Source of the DNA: GCA-2794515 sp033763335
Lineage (GTDB): Bacteria > Chloroflexota > Anaerolineae > Aggregatilineales > Phototrophicaceae
Assembly: GCA_033763335.1 (NCBI GenBank)
Contig: JANRKU010000090.1
Location: 15,461 to 79,460 of the forward strand
Direction of reading: 5' to 3'
DNA length: 64,000 bases
Positions 50,137 through 59,033 of the stretch are shown here, one piece after another (position 1 is the stretch's first letter; each line of letters opens with the position of its first letter). Below the pieces are notes generated by a model, which worked only from the letters and a program-made list of their open reading frames with translations, was not told where the DNA came from and did no database searches. A program made the translations under genes and the position numbers.

Positions 50137-51234
50137 TTACCAGCCACCAATTGCCACACAACCAAATCCCATCGCGCCAAAATTGGCTTCATGATTAGGC
50201 GATTCGGTGAAGGGGTTATTTGTAAAATGTGCATCTTCAAAATAATAGACACTGCCCGCAGGCACATAATGACGCAATGGTTTGGCGCGGTTATTCGCCA
50301 CATCCCACCCACTAATTTCCAGTGGCTTGCCAATGACAGCCGAGACCAATGTTGCCCCTTGTCCCACCCATGGTGACCAATCCCCATTGGCAGGTTGCCA
50401 ACCATCTTTGAAATAAGCAGGTGTCATCAATACTACTTTTATCCGCTTGGCAGATGAATTGGGCAATTGGAAAGATGGGATGACTGTATACTTACCCGCC
50501 CGCGCTTCACCACCAATCCGCACATAGCCACTGCTACTAAAAATCTGTTGATTAACTTTTACCAACACACCTACCGTATCTTGTGGACGGACAAATTTTG
50601 CCCGATACAAGTGTTGGTCACGGTTGGCGCGTCTGCCATAATCCAACCCTAAGCCAATGCGGTTTTCATAAAGGAATAAATCATCCTGTTCGGTGAACTT
50701 ACCTTGTGGAATTTTCCCTGTCAAATAAGTTGTGAATTGGCTTTGATTGAGCCACACCCCTTCCTTATGCTTATAGCCTGTTGGTGATGTGAGGGGTTGC
50801 CATGAGTCAAATGTACCCCCTGTCACAAATCCGTTATTCTTGGTGGGGGATAGAAAGGCGTAATCTTTGTTTTCAGCATGATAGACTAAATCAAACGGAG
50901 CGTGAACGAATAATTCGACCTTACCTGCATCATCCTTTTTAGCGATGAAGGGTCCCTGAATTTGCAAGTCACCCATGCTAGGAGCATAGTTTCCATTTTT
51001 TGTGCCTGCGCTTCCAACAGCCTTATATAGGGAAGCCTTCTCAGTCCCTTGCGCGTATGCTGTCCAATCCACCCCTTGCGATTCGAGGTAATATGACCGA
51101 ATCACCCCTTGCATCGTCTGGGGATTGGGGGGAAATTGGCTCCGTGCATTAAATGATTGTTGCGCGGTGAATGGCTTGGAGTCACGGAACATCCAGACAT
51201 CTTGTGCTTCAATAAATACCCATTGGTCACTCAT
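50137..51234 (-). CDS. cmr3: Type III-B Cas5-family subunit Cmr3
   Basis: 365 residues from ATG 51234, overlapping the Cas10 stop by ATGA. The N-terminal VWMFRDSKPF motif and later GGEARAGKYT are hallmarks of Cmr3, which binds the crRNA 5' handle together with Cas10. Confidence 0.93.
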   Translation of the reverse strand: MSDQWVFIEAQDVWMFRDSKPFTAQQSFNARSQFPPNPQTMQGVIRSYYLESQGVDWTAYAQGTEKASLYKAVGSAGTKNGNYAPSMGDLQIQGPFIAKKDDAGKVELFVHAPFDLVYHAENKDYAFLSPTKNNGFVTGGTFDSWQPLTSPTGYKHKEGVWLNQSQFTTYLTGKIPQGKFTEQDDLFLYENRIGLGLDYGRRANRDQHLYRAKFVRPQDTVGVLVKVNQQIFSSSGYVRIGGEARAGKYTVIPSFQLPNSSAKRIKVVLMTPAYFKDGWQPANGDWSPWVGQGATLVSAVIGKPLEISGWDVANNRAKPLRHYVPAGSVYYFEDAHFTNNPFTESPNHEANFGAMGFGCVAIGGW

Positions 51235-52820
51235 ATCACTGCCCCTTGTTTGGGTGGTTTGGCGATGAAACGCGCCAAGATTGTCCAATGTGCCATATCT
51301 TGCCAGCGTAAATTGCCATTCGCATCTTTTTGCTCTGCCAATCGTGAAATCTGGTTGGCTAAATCATCGGCAAAGGATTTTTTATCGTCAGTTGGTATTT
51401 TCTCAGATAACCGACGGATGATGATACGCTTCAATTCGGCTTGACGGGCATCTGCTGGCACACGCCCACCCATATCATGGGCAATCGTGAGGATGTCATA
51501 ACCGAGTTTCCCCGATAAGGTGTCATCGGCAAAATAGCCAATGAGTGCATCCATGAGCGGGACGACATCCCAATTACCACCCGCCTCACGAATCATACCG
51601 GTACTATGTGCCTCTGTAACGACAATCGCTCCATAGCCCATTTCGCCACGTTGTTTGGGTGTTATCCGATAATTATCTTTGGCAATTTCTTCGGCATTGC
51701 GTGCCATTTCTAATGCCACATCTAACGGAAAATCGTGTGGGGTGATGGCGATACCTGCGCTGGTGGTGAACTTGCCCAATTGTGGAAATGCTTTTTCAAG
51801 GATGCTAGAGAATGTCTTTTGCAATTCATTGGCACAGCTTAGGACATTTCTGAGGGGTAATAATGCCAAAACATCATCACCGCCCGCATAAACCAGTGTC
51901 GCATTTTCACCACCATATTCTTGGATGATGCGCGGGACATGGACATCGGCAAATTCCGCTAATTTCTGTGAGAATTGCTGATGGAGTTTTAGTTCACGAA
52001 TGGCAGATAGATTTCTGCCCATCCCATCCCCATCCATATGCAATACGGCTAGATAGCCTTCGACCTGCTTCCCACGTTTGGATTTATCTTCTGTCTCATC
52101 TCGACCAATACCCGCAATATCGCTGGTGGATGGTGGGCGAAAATTTTTATCGTCCATGCCCAAATCGGCATCTGTGAATTGCACCAGTCGTTTAACCAGT
52201 GCCGTTGTACCAAGATATTCATGTGGGCGGAACAAGATATCTCTTTTATCTGAGAGTCGTTTTTTTAATTTGTCCCAATCCAGAGGGAGTGCCGATTGTG
52301 ATCCTGTGAGGGTGCATTTTCTTCCACCCTCTTCTATCTGCGCGAATTGGCGCAAGAGTTTCCGTTGAGCCATCGCCCTACTAACCGTCAAAAATGACTC
52401 ACTATGCTCATTTTGGTTATATGGCACAGCAACCCAATAGAATTCGAGCCAGTTATCCCTTTGGCGCTCAAAGACCGTTCCCCAATCGCCATCTCCAACC
52501 CAATCCCGCAAGCCCACATACACCTTTTCGGCATAACCCAAGCGCCACATATCACGGACAGCATCTTCGGCTACTTTTCCAACAACAATTGGGTCTTCAT
52601 CACATAAAAAGGCGAATCGGTGTGGAATACCTGTGGGCAATTTACCCGCGTATATCATGGGGAATATCGGCTCAAATCCTTCGCCCTCCGACACGGCAGA
52701 TAATCCTGCCCGCGCCAATTGGCTCAATATCCGACTTCCCACATATAAATCTTGTGTGCGCCGACCCGCCGCAATAAATGGCTGAACGGGTCCGATTTGG
52801 CATAAAAAGAGATGTGTCAT
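51231..52820 (-). CDS. cmr2: Cas10 (Cmr2), HD-less with intact GGDD
   Basis: 529 residues from ATG 52820. The N-terminus goes directly into the palm-like region (QIGPVQPFIAAGRRTQDLYVGS); no HD nuclease domain is present, so DNA cleavage by this subunit is unlikely. The second palm carries LVYAGGDDVLALLP (GGDD near residue 313), the active site for cyclic oligoadenylate synthesis. LHMDGDGMGRN marks the first palm strand. Shorter than HD-containing Cas10 proteins (about 800 or more). Confidence 0.95.
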   Translation of the reverse strand: MTHLFLCQIGPVQPFIAAGRRTQDLYVGSRILSQLARAGLSAVSEGEGFEPIFPMIYAGKLPTGIPHRFAFLCDEDPIVVGKVAEDAVRDMWRLGYAEKVYVGLRDWVGDGDWGTVFERQRDNWLEFYWVAVPYNQNEHSESFLTVSRAMAQRKLLRQFAQIEEGGRKCTLTGSQSALPLDWDKLKKRLSDKRDILFRPHEYLGTTALVKRLVQFTDADLGMDDKNFRPPSTSDIAGIGRDETEDKSKRGKQVEGYLAVLHMDGDGMGRNLSAIRELKLHQQFSQKLAEFADVHVPRIIQEYGGENATLVYAGGDDVLALLPLRNVLSCANELQKTFSSILEKAFPQLGKFTTSAGIAITPHDFPLDVALEMARNAEEIAKDNYRITPKQRGEMGYGAIVVTEAHSTGMIREAGGNWDVVPLMDALIGYFADDTLSGKLGYDILTIAHDMGGRVPADARQAELKRIIIRRLSEKIPTDDKKSFADDLANQISRLAEQKDANGNLRWQDMAHWTILARFIAKPPKQGAVI

Positions 52821-52821
52821 G

Positions 52822-53751
52822 CTACCACCCTCCCCACACAAATTCGCCACCGAAAACGTCTTTTGCCTTATTCATAAAAGCACTCATGACATCCCATTTA
52901 ATTGTGTCAGATGGGTGTGAACGAATAGCGGTTAAAACAGGATAATAATTATTTTTTATGCGCCTCAGTTGAGCAATAAGTGGTGATGCTCGGCGACTAT
53001 TTGATTTCGCCCAGCCAAAAACAGGGTTATCACGGAATTCATCAATACGTAGAAGTTTTTTGAATAAATCTTTGATAGCATCATCATAGTTATCATAGGG
53101 TATTTTATCCCCCTGTGGAATTTTACCTACAAGTACCCACGAATGTTGAGAATGTAATGTAGGAAATGGGGGAATCTCGTTACTTTTATATTGATAACTA
53201 TCTGACTGCAAAAGTTCTAAAATAGTTTTAATAGTATTCGCTAAATCATCTCCATTTTGGGGTATGTTCCACCATACAGGTATATTATCAACCGGAATGA
53301 GATCTATTCCACCAAACATCCGCCGTGAACGTCGCCCTAAACCACCTAATAATGACCAAACATATAAAGCTCCAAGAGCTTTTGGTGGTATCTTGGCACC
53401 AGGGCGAGTGACTAATTCTAGCTCGTATTTAGGAGTTTTATCAGGATGTAAGGCAGGCTGAAATGATTGATTTCCTTTATCACGATGGGGCAACATTGCC
53501 ACTTTTTCTGTCTTGGAATTATCTCCATACACGCGCACCGCCACCGCTGAACCCATATTGGTAGACCCAAATATTTTTTCTTCCTCATCCCATACATATT
53601 TCAAAGATGGATTTTGCGTCCCCAAAATTGCCCGTAGCCAATAGCGTAGCTGACCACGAACCGAACTAGCACGCATTTCGGGGAAATTTTTATCTGACCC
53701 TGCGATAAATGCAGGACTGATGAGTTTCAGTGTAAACCGATTGATGCTCAC
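52822..53751 (-). CDS. cmr1: Type III-B RAMP protein Cmr1
   Basis: 309 residues from GTG 53751 with GGAGGGTGA upstream. MRASSVRGQLRYWLRAILG is the typical Cmr1 motif and GGLGRRSRRMFGGI the second glycine-rich motif. First gene of the operon cmr1-2-3-4-5-6-TIR; the gap 53752-53904 should contain its promoter. Confidence 0.93.
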   Translation of the reverse strand: MSINRFTLKLISPAFIAGSDKNFPEMRASSVRGQLRYWLRAILGTQNPSLKYVWDEEEKIFGSTNMGSAVAVRVYGDNSKTEKVAMLPHRDKGNQSFQPALHPDKTPKYELELVTRPGAKIPPKALGALYVWSLLGGLGRRSRRMFGGIDLIPVDNIPVWWNIPQNGDDLANTIKTILELLQSDSYQYKSNEIPPFPTLHSQHSWVLVGKIPQGDKIPYDNYDDAIKDLFKKLLRIDEFRDNPVFGWAKSNSRRASPLIAQLRRIKNNYYPVLTAIRSHPSDTIKWDVMSAFMNKAKDVFGGEFVWGGW

Positions 53752-53904
53752 TCACCCTCCTTGTGGTTGGATGCCCCAATAACCCCAAGTTATCCTGTGT
53801 GATGATTGGTATGTAGTGGATAACATGTTAAGAATAAGTATACCGTGATGTTAAAAATCGTGCAAATAGAGAATGTCATTTCAGGGGAAAATCAAAAGTC
53901 CATG

Positions 53905-54000
53905 TGCGGGGATTAGCTGTGTAGAGACTCAGTACCAAGCCCGCTTCGACCAACGGAACATGTGTTTCAATCCCCTTGCGGGGATTAGCTGTGTAGAGAC
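53905..54000 (-). CRISPR. CRISPR array 1, one spacer
   Basis: Two repeats and one 35-base spacer (53929-53963). The right repeat (53964-54000, 37 bases) is intact and ends in GTGTAGAGAC on the plus strand; the left one keeps only its last 24 bases. A leader homologous to those of arrays 2 and 3 follows on the right, so transcription runs leftwards. A shrunken or barely active array. Confidence 0.9.
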
Positions 54001-54180
54001 CCTCGTTTGACTCCACAATTCAATATTACCCTCTAGCTCGCTTTTACGCAACTTTTGCTCATCTTTGCAAATGCTCAATCTTATTCAAAATTCAATCATG
54101 CTTTTTTGGTTGGGTGTTAATCATTTCTCCATAGTTTTGACTCCTATTAGCGGATGTTGGTATCACATCCTAGCACCCCT
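54001..54180 (-). promoter_or_regulatory. Leader of CRISPR array 1
   Basis: Shares CTCGCTTTTACGCAA, a following CTCATCTTTGCAAATGC and CATGCTTTTTTGGT with the leaders right of arrays 2 and 3. More diverged than those two, consistent with an old array. Confidence 0.8.
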
Positions 54181-54280
54181 CTAGCACTTGCCAGCGCGTG
54201 GTTACGCATCTAAGTCCCGCATTTATCCCAATCATCGCTATAATATGCCCTATCTGACAGATTCACCAAAGGAGAAACTC

Positions 54281-55174
54281 ATGTATCCAACTGACCTTAT
54301 CGCATGGGTCATCGAATGTCGTGCCACCAGCCCCACCCACATAGATAACCACATGGGACGGGCTGTACAACAATTTGGATTAACCTGCATCCAATCCGTG
54401 AATAAAGCATTGTCTGATACCCTCCATGATGACACCGACCAGAAGCCCTTCACCGTGAGTGGATTAATGGGCAAGTCGGGGTTGTTATCTGGCGATGTGA
54501 AAGTTGGCGCATCGGCATGGATTCGCCTCACAGGGTTATCATCTGATGTCGCACAAGCATTGATGCAATCCCACGAACACTTCTGTCAGCGCCTTGCGGG
54601 AGATGAGCCTGTGCTGATTGAACTTGACCGTGTGCCATGGCAGGTGGTGGCGGTGCATATCGAAAATCACGCATGGGCGGGCAATGGGAGCTATCAGGGG
54701 TTGATAGACCGTCAAGCCAATAGCGACCCCGCAAAGACCATTCGGCTGTCATTTTTATCCCCCACCACCTTCCGTAGTCAGACGGTGAATGTCCCTCTCC
54801 CCACCCCATCGCTGGTATTCGGCAGTTTATTGGCGCGGTGGATGATATTTACATCGCATCGGCTCATAGACCTGCCTCATGACCAAGTGATGGCATTCAT
54901 CACGCATCATGTGCTGATAAGCCAGCATACTATCCGCACGCAATTGGTGCGGGGCAAGCAAGGGGGCAAGGAAATCGGATTTGTGGGGGATGTGGTCTAT
55001 GAATTGGCACGCGGGAGCGAATATCTGCAAAAAAATGACGCGCCATTAGAGGCATTATTGAAGCAGGAATATCTTTGGTTTGCGCGGACAATTGACCTGC
55101 TCGCCGATTTTGCTGTATACAGTGGGGTTGGACGCAAAACGACTACAGGCATGGGTATGGTCAAAAGCGGGTGA
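54281..55174 (+). CDS. cas6: Cas6 crRNA-processing endonuclease
   Basis: 297 residues from ATG 54281 with AAAGGAG upstream; TATAAT at 54239-54244 is a likely -10. Two ferredoxin-like halves; LSFLSPTTFRSQ in the middle and the C-terminal glycine-rich GVGRKTTTGMGMV are family hallmarks. It would cut the repeat transcript 3' of the CCCC/GGGG hairpin to leave an 8-base 5' handle ATTGAAAC. Faces opposite to the cmr operon. Confidence 0.93.
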   Translation: MYPTDLIAWVIECRATSPTHIDNHMGRAVQQFGLTCIQSVNKALSDTLHDDTDQKPFTVSGLMGKSGLLSGDVKVGASAWIRLTGLSSDVAQALMQSHEHFCQRLAGDEPVLIELDRVPWQVVAVHIENHAWAGNGSYQGLIDRQANSDPAKTIRLSFLSPTTFRSQTVNVPLPTPSLVFGSLLARWMIFTSHRLIDLPHDQVMAFITHHVLISQHTIRTQLVRGKQGGKEIGFVGDVVYELARGSEYLQKNDAPLEALLKQEYLWFARTIDLLADFAVYSGVGRKTTTGMGMVKSG

Positions 55175-55222
55175 ACTAAAAAATCCCTCTACAGGGATTG
55201 ATGATATAAGGTGTTTTTTGAG

Positions 55223-55252
55223 AGGACATGACGATGAATCATGTCCTTTTTT
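55223..55252 (+). terminator. Terminator after cas6
   Basis: Stem AGGACATGA (55223-55231) / TCATGTCCT (55239-55247) followed by five or more T. It separates cas6 from array 2. A weaker hairpin AATCCC/GGGATT lies at about 55184-55199. Confidence 0.9.
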
Positions 55253-55257
55253 GTTGC

Positions 55258-55736
55258 CAAACAATCCCCTTGTGGGGATTACATGGGTAGAGACGCACAG
55301 TTTCGTGCGTCAATCTTTTACAATAAGGAGTTTCAATCCCCTTGCGGGGATTACATGGGTGAAGACGATTATAATTACCGACGGCGAGGACACCGATGGT
55401 GGGTTTCAATCCCCTTGCGGGGATTACATGGGTGAAGACTTTATGATGCGGCACCGGTCAAATTCAACTACTATCAGGTTTCAATCCCCTTGCGGGGATT
55501 ACATGGGTGAAGACGGTGATGACCATGTGCTACTCATGTTTGCTATTGATGTGTTTCAATCCCCTTGCGGGGATTACATGGGTGAAGACCATCAATTTCC
55601 GTAAAAATGTTGATGGTTACGTTGAGTTTCAATCCCCTTGCGGGGATTACATGGGTGAAGACTTGCTTCAGGTTTGCCTATACCTGAAGTTAACCTAAAG
55701 TTTCAATCCCCTTGCGGGGATTACATGGGTGAAGAC
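55258..55736 (-). CRISPR. CRISPR array 2, six spacers
   Basis: Seven 37-base repeats at 55258, 55330, 55403, 55478, 55553, 55626 and 55700, spacers 35-38 bases. Repeats start GTTTCAATCCCC and end ACATGGGTGAAGAC on the plus strand. The leftmost repeat is degenerate and ends GTAGAGAC as in arrays 1 and 3. Leader on the right, so transcription is leftward. The spacer at 55515-55552 matches the element's polymerase-like gene. Confidence 0.98.
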
Positions 55737-55960
55737 CCTACTTTGTCTCACTTCTTCTATACTACCCCTTAGCTCGCTTTTACGCAACATTTTCTCATCT
55801 TTGCAAATGCCCTTTCGCACTCTCAATTCAATCATGCTTTTTCGGTAGTTGCATAACCGATTCTCCACAATTTTGTCTCACCCCATTTGACATCAAAAGC
55901 GCGTCTGACCATTGTCAAAACGCGCTCTGGCTCGTCTTTGCTGTTTTGGATGCTCAAATA
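55737..55960 (-). promoter_or_regulatory. Leader of CRISPR array 2
   Basis: Nearly collinear with 60457-60690: shared CTCGCTTTTACGCAA, CATGCTTTTTCGGT, CCACAATTTTGTCTCACCCC and a further stretch TTTGACATCAAAAGC. It also covers the region downstream of cas1. Confidence 0.85.
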
Positions 55961-55968
55961 ACCCCCAA

Positions 55969-56958
55969 TTACCCCTCTAATGAGATAAAATCAGGTGCTT
56001 CCCCCCGTACCACCCGCGCCATGTGTCGTGCTTGATATTCCATCGCCATACGGTAATGGATGCGCCCATTGGCGAGTGAATGAAACACCTTCTCTTGCAA
56101 CCGTTCTTCATACGCCTTTATCAGGTGAATCATTGCCCCCCGATTCATCCGTATCGGCAATTCAGGCGTGTGTCCCTGTTCAAAATGGGCAGGGGTAATT
56201 TTTCCCTCCCGTATCACGGTCAACACAACCAAATCGGCAACGATGGGGCGAAATTCTTCCATGAGGTCTAATGCCAATGCAGGGCGGTTATACCCCAATG
56301 TGTGGAAAAATCCCAAGTACGAATCGAGTCCGACTACCTGAATTTTTGCCTCAACATCTTTGAGCAATAAGGTATAGGCAAAGCTCAGTAAGGCATTAAA
56401 CGGGTCTGGTGGGGGATGATATTGACGGGCGGTGAATCCCCATTCTGGGGCAAGCCAACGGCGCAATCCCTCAAAATAATAATGTGCCGCCTTGCCTTCC
56501 CATCCGCGTAATTGGTCAATATCAATGGCGGTGCTGGCAGATTGGCGCATGGAGCGCATCGCCTCAATGAAGGGGTGACTATCTGCCCCCAACCACCCCT
56601 CTAGCACACGCATCTGATTATGAATTTTACCCATCACCACCTGCCGAGCGATGGCGAGTGAGTGCGACTCATTGTCGCATAAGCGCAATTGCAGATGGCG
56701 TAATTCGGCTAATTTAGATTCATTTTTTATCAGATGCCCCAAATATGCCCCGCTTTGTGTCATAAAAATCACATCCACTTGCACTTTGAGCAACATCACG
56801 GCGGCAGGTGTGGTCAGTTGAATGTTGCCCATGATGATGACCTGCTCCAAATTGGCAAGTGGGATACGTTGGCGCTCTGTTCCGCCTTCCATGACGCGCA
56901 AGGTCTCCCCCATTTTGCGGATGACCGCCCCTTGATGCTCAACATAAACGACACTCAT
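55969..56958 (-). CDS. cas1: Cas1 integrase
   Basis: 329 residues from ATG 56958, overlapping the RT stop by ATGA. Catalytic residues are visible as Glu in GWEGKAAHYYFEGL, His in FFHTLGYNRPALALDLMEEF and Asp in RPIVADLVV. Inserts new spacers at the leader end. No cas2 was found anywhere in the window. Confidence 0.95.
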   Translation of the reverse strand: MSVVYVEHQGAVIRKMGETLRVMEGGTERQRIPLANLEQVIIMGNIQLTTPAAVMLLKVQVDVIFMTQSGAYLGHLIKNESKLAELRHLQLRLCDNESHSLAIARQVVMGKIHNQMRVLEGWLGADSHPFIEAMRSMRQSASTAIDIDQLRGWEGKAAHYYFEGLRRWLAPEWGFTARQYHPPPDPFNALLSFAYTLLLKDVEAKIQVVGLDSYLGFFHTLGYNRPALALDLMEEFRPIVADLVVLTVIREGKITPAHFEQGHTPELPIRMNRGAMIHLIKAYEERLQEKVFHSLANGRIHYRMAMEYQARHMARVVRGEAPDFISLEG

Positions 56959-57839
56959 GTGTCCTCCCCTTTCTGAATCCGATAACATTGTTGATGTTTG
57001 AACGCATATCCCAAAAAGGTGAATCCATCGGCAAAAGTGGTGAGGCGGGTCTTATGCAAATTCAGCGATAGGCGCAAATTCTCCAATGACCGTCGCGCCA
57101 CATCCAACCCCCATGTCCCCGCATCTTCATCGGCACAAAGCAGGATAAAATCATCAGCGAAGCGAATGAGCCGATGGGCAGGCAAGGCGGCGCTCACCAT
57201 CTCATCAAACCGATGCAGGTATAAATTCGCCAGCAGAGGCGAAATCACCCCACCTTGCGAGACACCCGTCACATCCCGACTGTGTTCAATGGGTGTCTCT
57301 AGCCATAAGGTGATGAGGTGCATCACAAATTCGGGGAGTCCTGTTTTTTGCAATTGGGCTTTTAAGAGGGGGATGGAAATACTGCCGAAGCACTCTTTAA
57401 TATCGGCATCCACCACCCATGTTAGCCCTCTATCGCGTGCCGAACACACCGCACTTACCGCATCCGCCACAGACCGCCCCACCCGAAAACCATAATTACA
57501 CGCCAAAAACATGCCATCCCATTCTGCCATCAGATAATCATGCACCACCCGTTGAGCAATCCTGTCGCGGATGCTCCATTGGCAAATCGGACGTTGCTTG
57601 CCATTGGCTTTGGCGATGAAATAACGGCGTACAGGCGCGGGTTGATATGTCCCATTGAGCAAATATTGACGCAAACGGTTGAGTTCACGGTCAGTATTCT
57701 GCTCAAATTGTGCCACAGAGACCCCATCCGTCCCGGCATGAGGATGATTGCGCCGTACCATCGTCCATGCACGGCGCAAGGCATTCATCGAAAATAAGGC
57801 ATCGGGTAAGGGGTCTGTGGGCATGATGCACCCCATCAT
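56955..57839 (-). CDS. CRISPR-associated reverse transcriptase
   Basis: 294 residues from ATG 57839 (an ATG at 57824 is possible). Group II intron-like RT fingers/palm: GTDGVSVAQFEQN, the ANGKQRPI segment, DADIKECFGSI, GVSQGGVISPLLANLYLH and the catalytic FADDFILLC near residue 228. No maturase or endonuclease domain follows. Encoded separately but overlapping cas1. RT-Cas1 systems characterised elsewhere acquire spacers from RNA. Confidence 0.94.
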   Translation of the reverse strand: MMGCIMPTDPLPDALFSMNALRRAWTMVRRNHPHAGTDGVSVAQFEQNTDRELNRLRQYLLNGTYQPAPVRRYFIAKANGKQRPICQWSIRDRIAQRVVHDYLMAEWDGMFLACNYGFRVGRSVADAVSAVCSARDRGLTWVVDADIKECFGSISIPLLKAQLQKTGLPEFVMHLITLWLETPIEHSRDVTGVSQGGVISPLLANLYLHRFDEMVSAALPAHRLIRFADDFILLCADEDAGTWGLDVARRSLENLRLSLNLHKTRLTTFADGFTFLGYAFKHQQCYRIQKGEDT

Positions 57840-58780
57840 CCCGCATCGGGTTGACGGAAACGGGCGGGCAACAAATCTTGGATGGTCATGCCATGATAGA
57901 GCATCGCCCCATAACCGATAACGAGCGTGGTGAGGACATTGATGGCACTCGGACCGAAGCGGGCGGGTGATTTGGGCAGGTTGATATAGACCCGCAACAA
58001 AAAGCGTGTGATTGTCCGCAAAGCAGTGGTGAGCAAAAAGCGTTCATAGCCGGCTTGTTGTTTGCACCCATACACGGTGGCAATCCGTGTGACCAAGCGC
58101 AATTGTAAATCTACCAGCATGGCATGATCATCTATCGTGGTCTGTTCCAATGTGAGCGCCACACTGGTCAATGCCCCGCGTGCGATAAGTTGTTGCGCCA
58201 CCCGATGCCGTAATTTGCCAATTTCACGCGCCAGCGCCACCGATACCGATGGACACACCTTCAATAATCCCTGCAAAAAGCGTTCATGCACCGATTGCGG
58301 GTCATCCACATTCAACGGCAATGCACCCATACCGAGTTTGCGCTGGAGGTCATCAAACCGATTTTTATTGATGCGATACGCATTCAGATTGCATACCACC
58401 ATCACCTTCATGCGGGAATTTTTCAATTGTGCCAGCCATTCAAAATAGGCTTGCTCACAGGCAGGGTCGCCCGTGATGACCAACACAATCAGTTCTACCC
58501 CACCCAATTGCAGGAGCAGATTACTGGCTTCTTGCGGATGGGACGGCAATTCTACCAATGAGAATAATCCCAATGGGCGGATAGGTGTGGTGCTATCTGC
58601 TTCGCGGATGGCATCCCAACCCCATAGGCTATTGTATAAGGCGACTTGACCTGTTTTGGGCAAGCCAGCGATGGCGATGCGCCCCTGTTCATCTGATGAA
58701 TCGGTGGGAGTGTGGAGCCGTCCCAACCAACCGCGTGCTTCTTGTGGGATAAAATCGGTGAAATCGGCCTCTGTGGTCAT
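57836..58780 (-). CDS. GTPase-like protein with degenerate P-loop, RT-cas1 operon
   Basis: 314 residues from ATG 58780. IAIAGLPKTGQVALYNSLWG stands where GxxxxGKS/T is expected but has Gln for the Lys; VELPSHP and MVVCNLNAYR sit where the G3 and NKxD motifs would be, also altered. The C-terminal third (FGPSAINVLTTLVIGYGAM) resembles DUF697-type membrane-associated regions. Start and stop overlap its neighbours by ATGA, so it is translated with RT and cas1. Not a standard cas gene. Confidence 0.8.
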   Translation of the reverse strand: MTTEADFTDFIPQEARGWLGRLHTPTDSSDEQGRIAIAGLPKTGQVALYNSLWGWDAIREADSTTPIRPLGLFSLVELPSHPQEASNLLLQLGGVELIVLVITGDPACEQAYFEWLAQLKNSRMKVMVVCNLNAYRINKNRFDDLQRKLGMGALPLNVDDPQSVHERFLQGLLKVCPSVSVALAREIGKLRHRVAQQLIARGALTSVALTLEQTTIDDHAMLVDLQLRLVTRIATVYGCKQQAGYERFLLTTALRTITRFLLRVYINLPKSPARFGPSAINVLTTLVIGYGAMLYHGMTIQDLLPARFRQPDAG

Positions 58781-58929
58781 AATGCCACCACCCGATTCAC
58801 CACGACAGCAAAGCCGAGCGATGCGAATGAGCAAAGACCGAATATGAGAAAAATAGACGTGAACATGCACGTCCGCCACAGGGTTTTGAGGCGTAGCGAT
58901 TTGGGTTGTTTGGGAAAATCGGTTGTCAT
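58777..58929 (-). CDS. 50-residue single-pass membrane protein
   Basis: From ATG 58929, AGAGGTC upstream. Basic N-terminus (KQPKSLRLKTLWR) and one helix (about 20-45). First gene of the operon leading to the GTPase-like gene, RT and cas1; coupled by ATGA. Could tether the GTPase-like protein to the membrane; inference. Confidence 0.7.
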   Translation of the reverse strand: MTTDFPKQPKSLRLKTLWRTCMFTSIFLIFGLCSFASLGFAVVVNRVVAL

Positions 58930-59033
58930 AATGACCTCTTGATGATGATTGAGCGATGCTCTAAGCATGACATCAGAAGGGATTTTTGTGATGCGAAGCG
59001 ATTCGGGGAAAAAGGCGAATCCTTTGGGGTAAT

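Noticed and set aside
55080..55698. Several long frames across CRISPR array 2
   Set aside because: They are translations of the repeats and spacers, with recurring SPCGDYMGED-type peptides, not genes.
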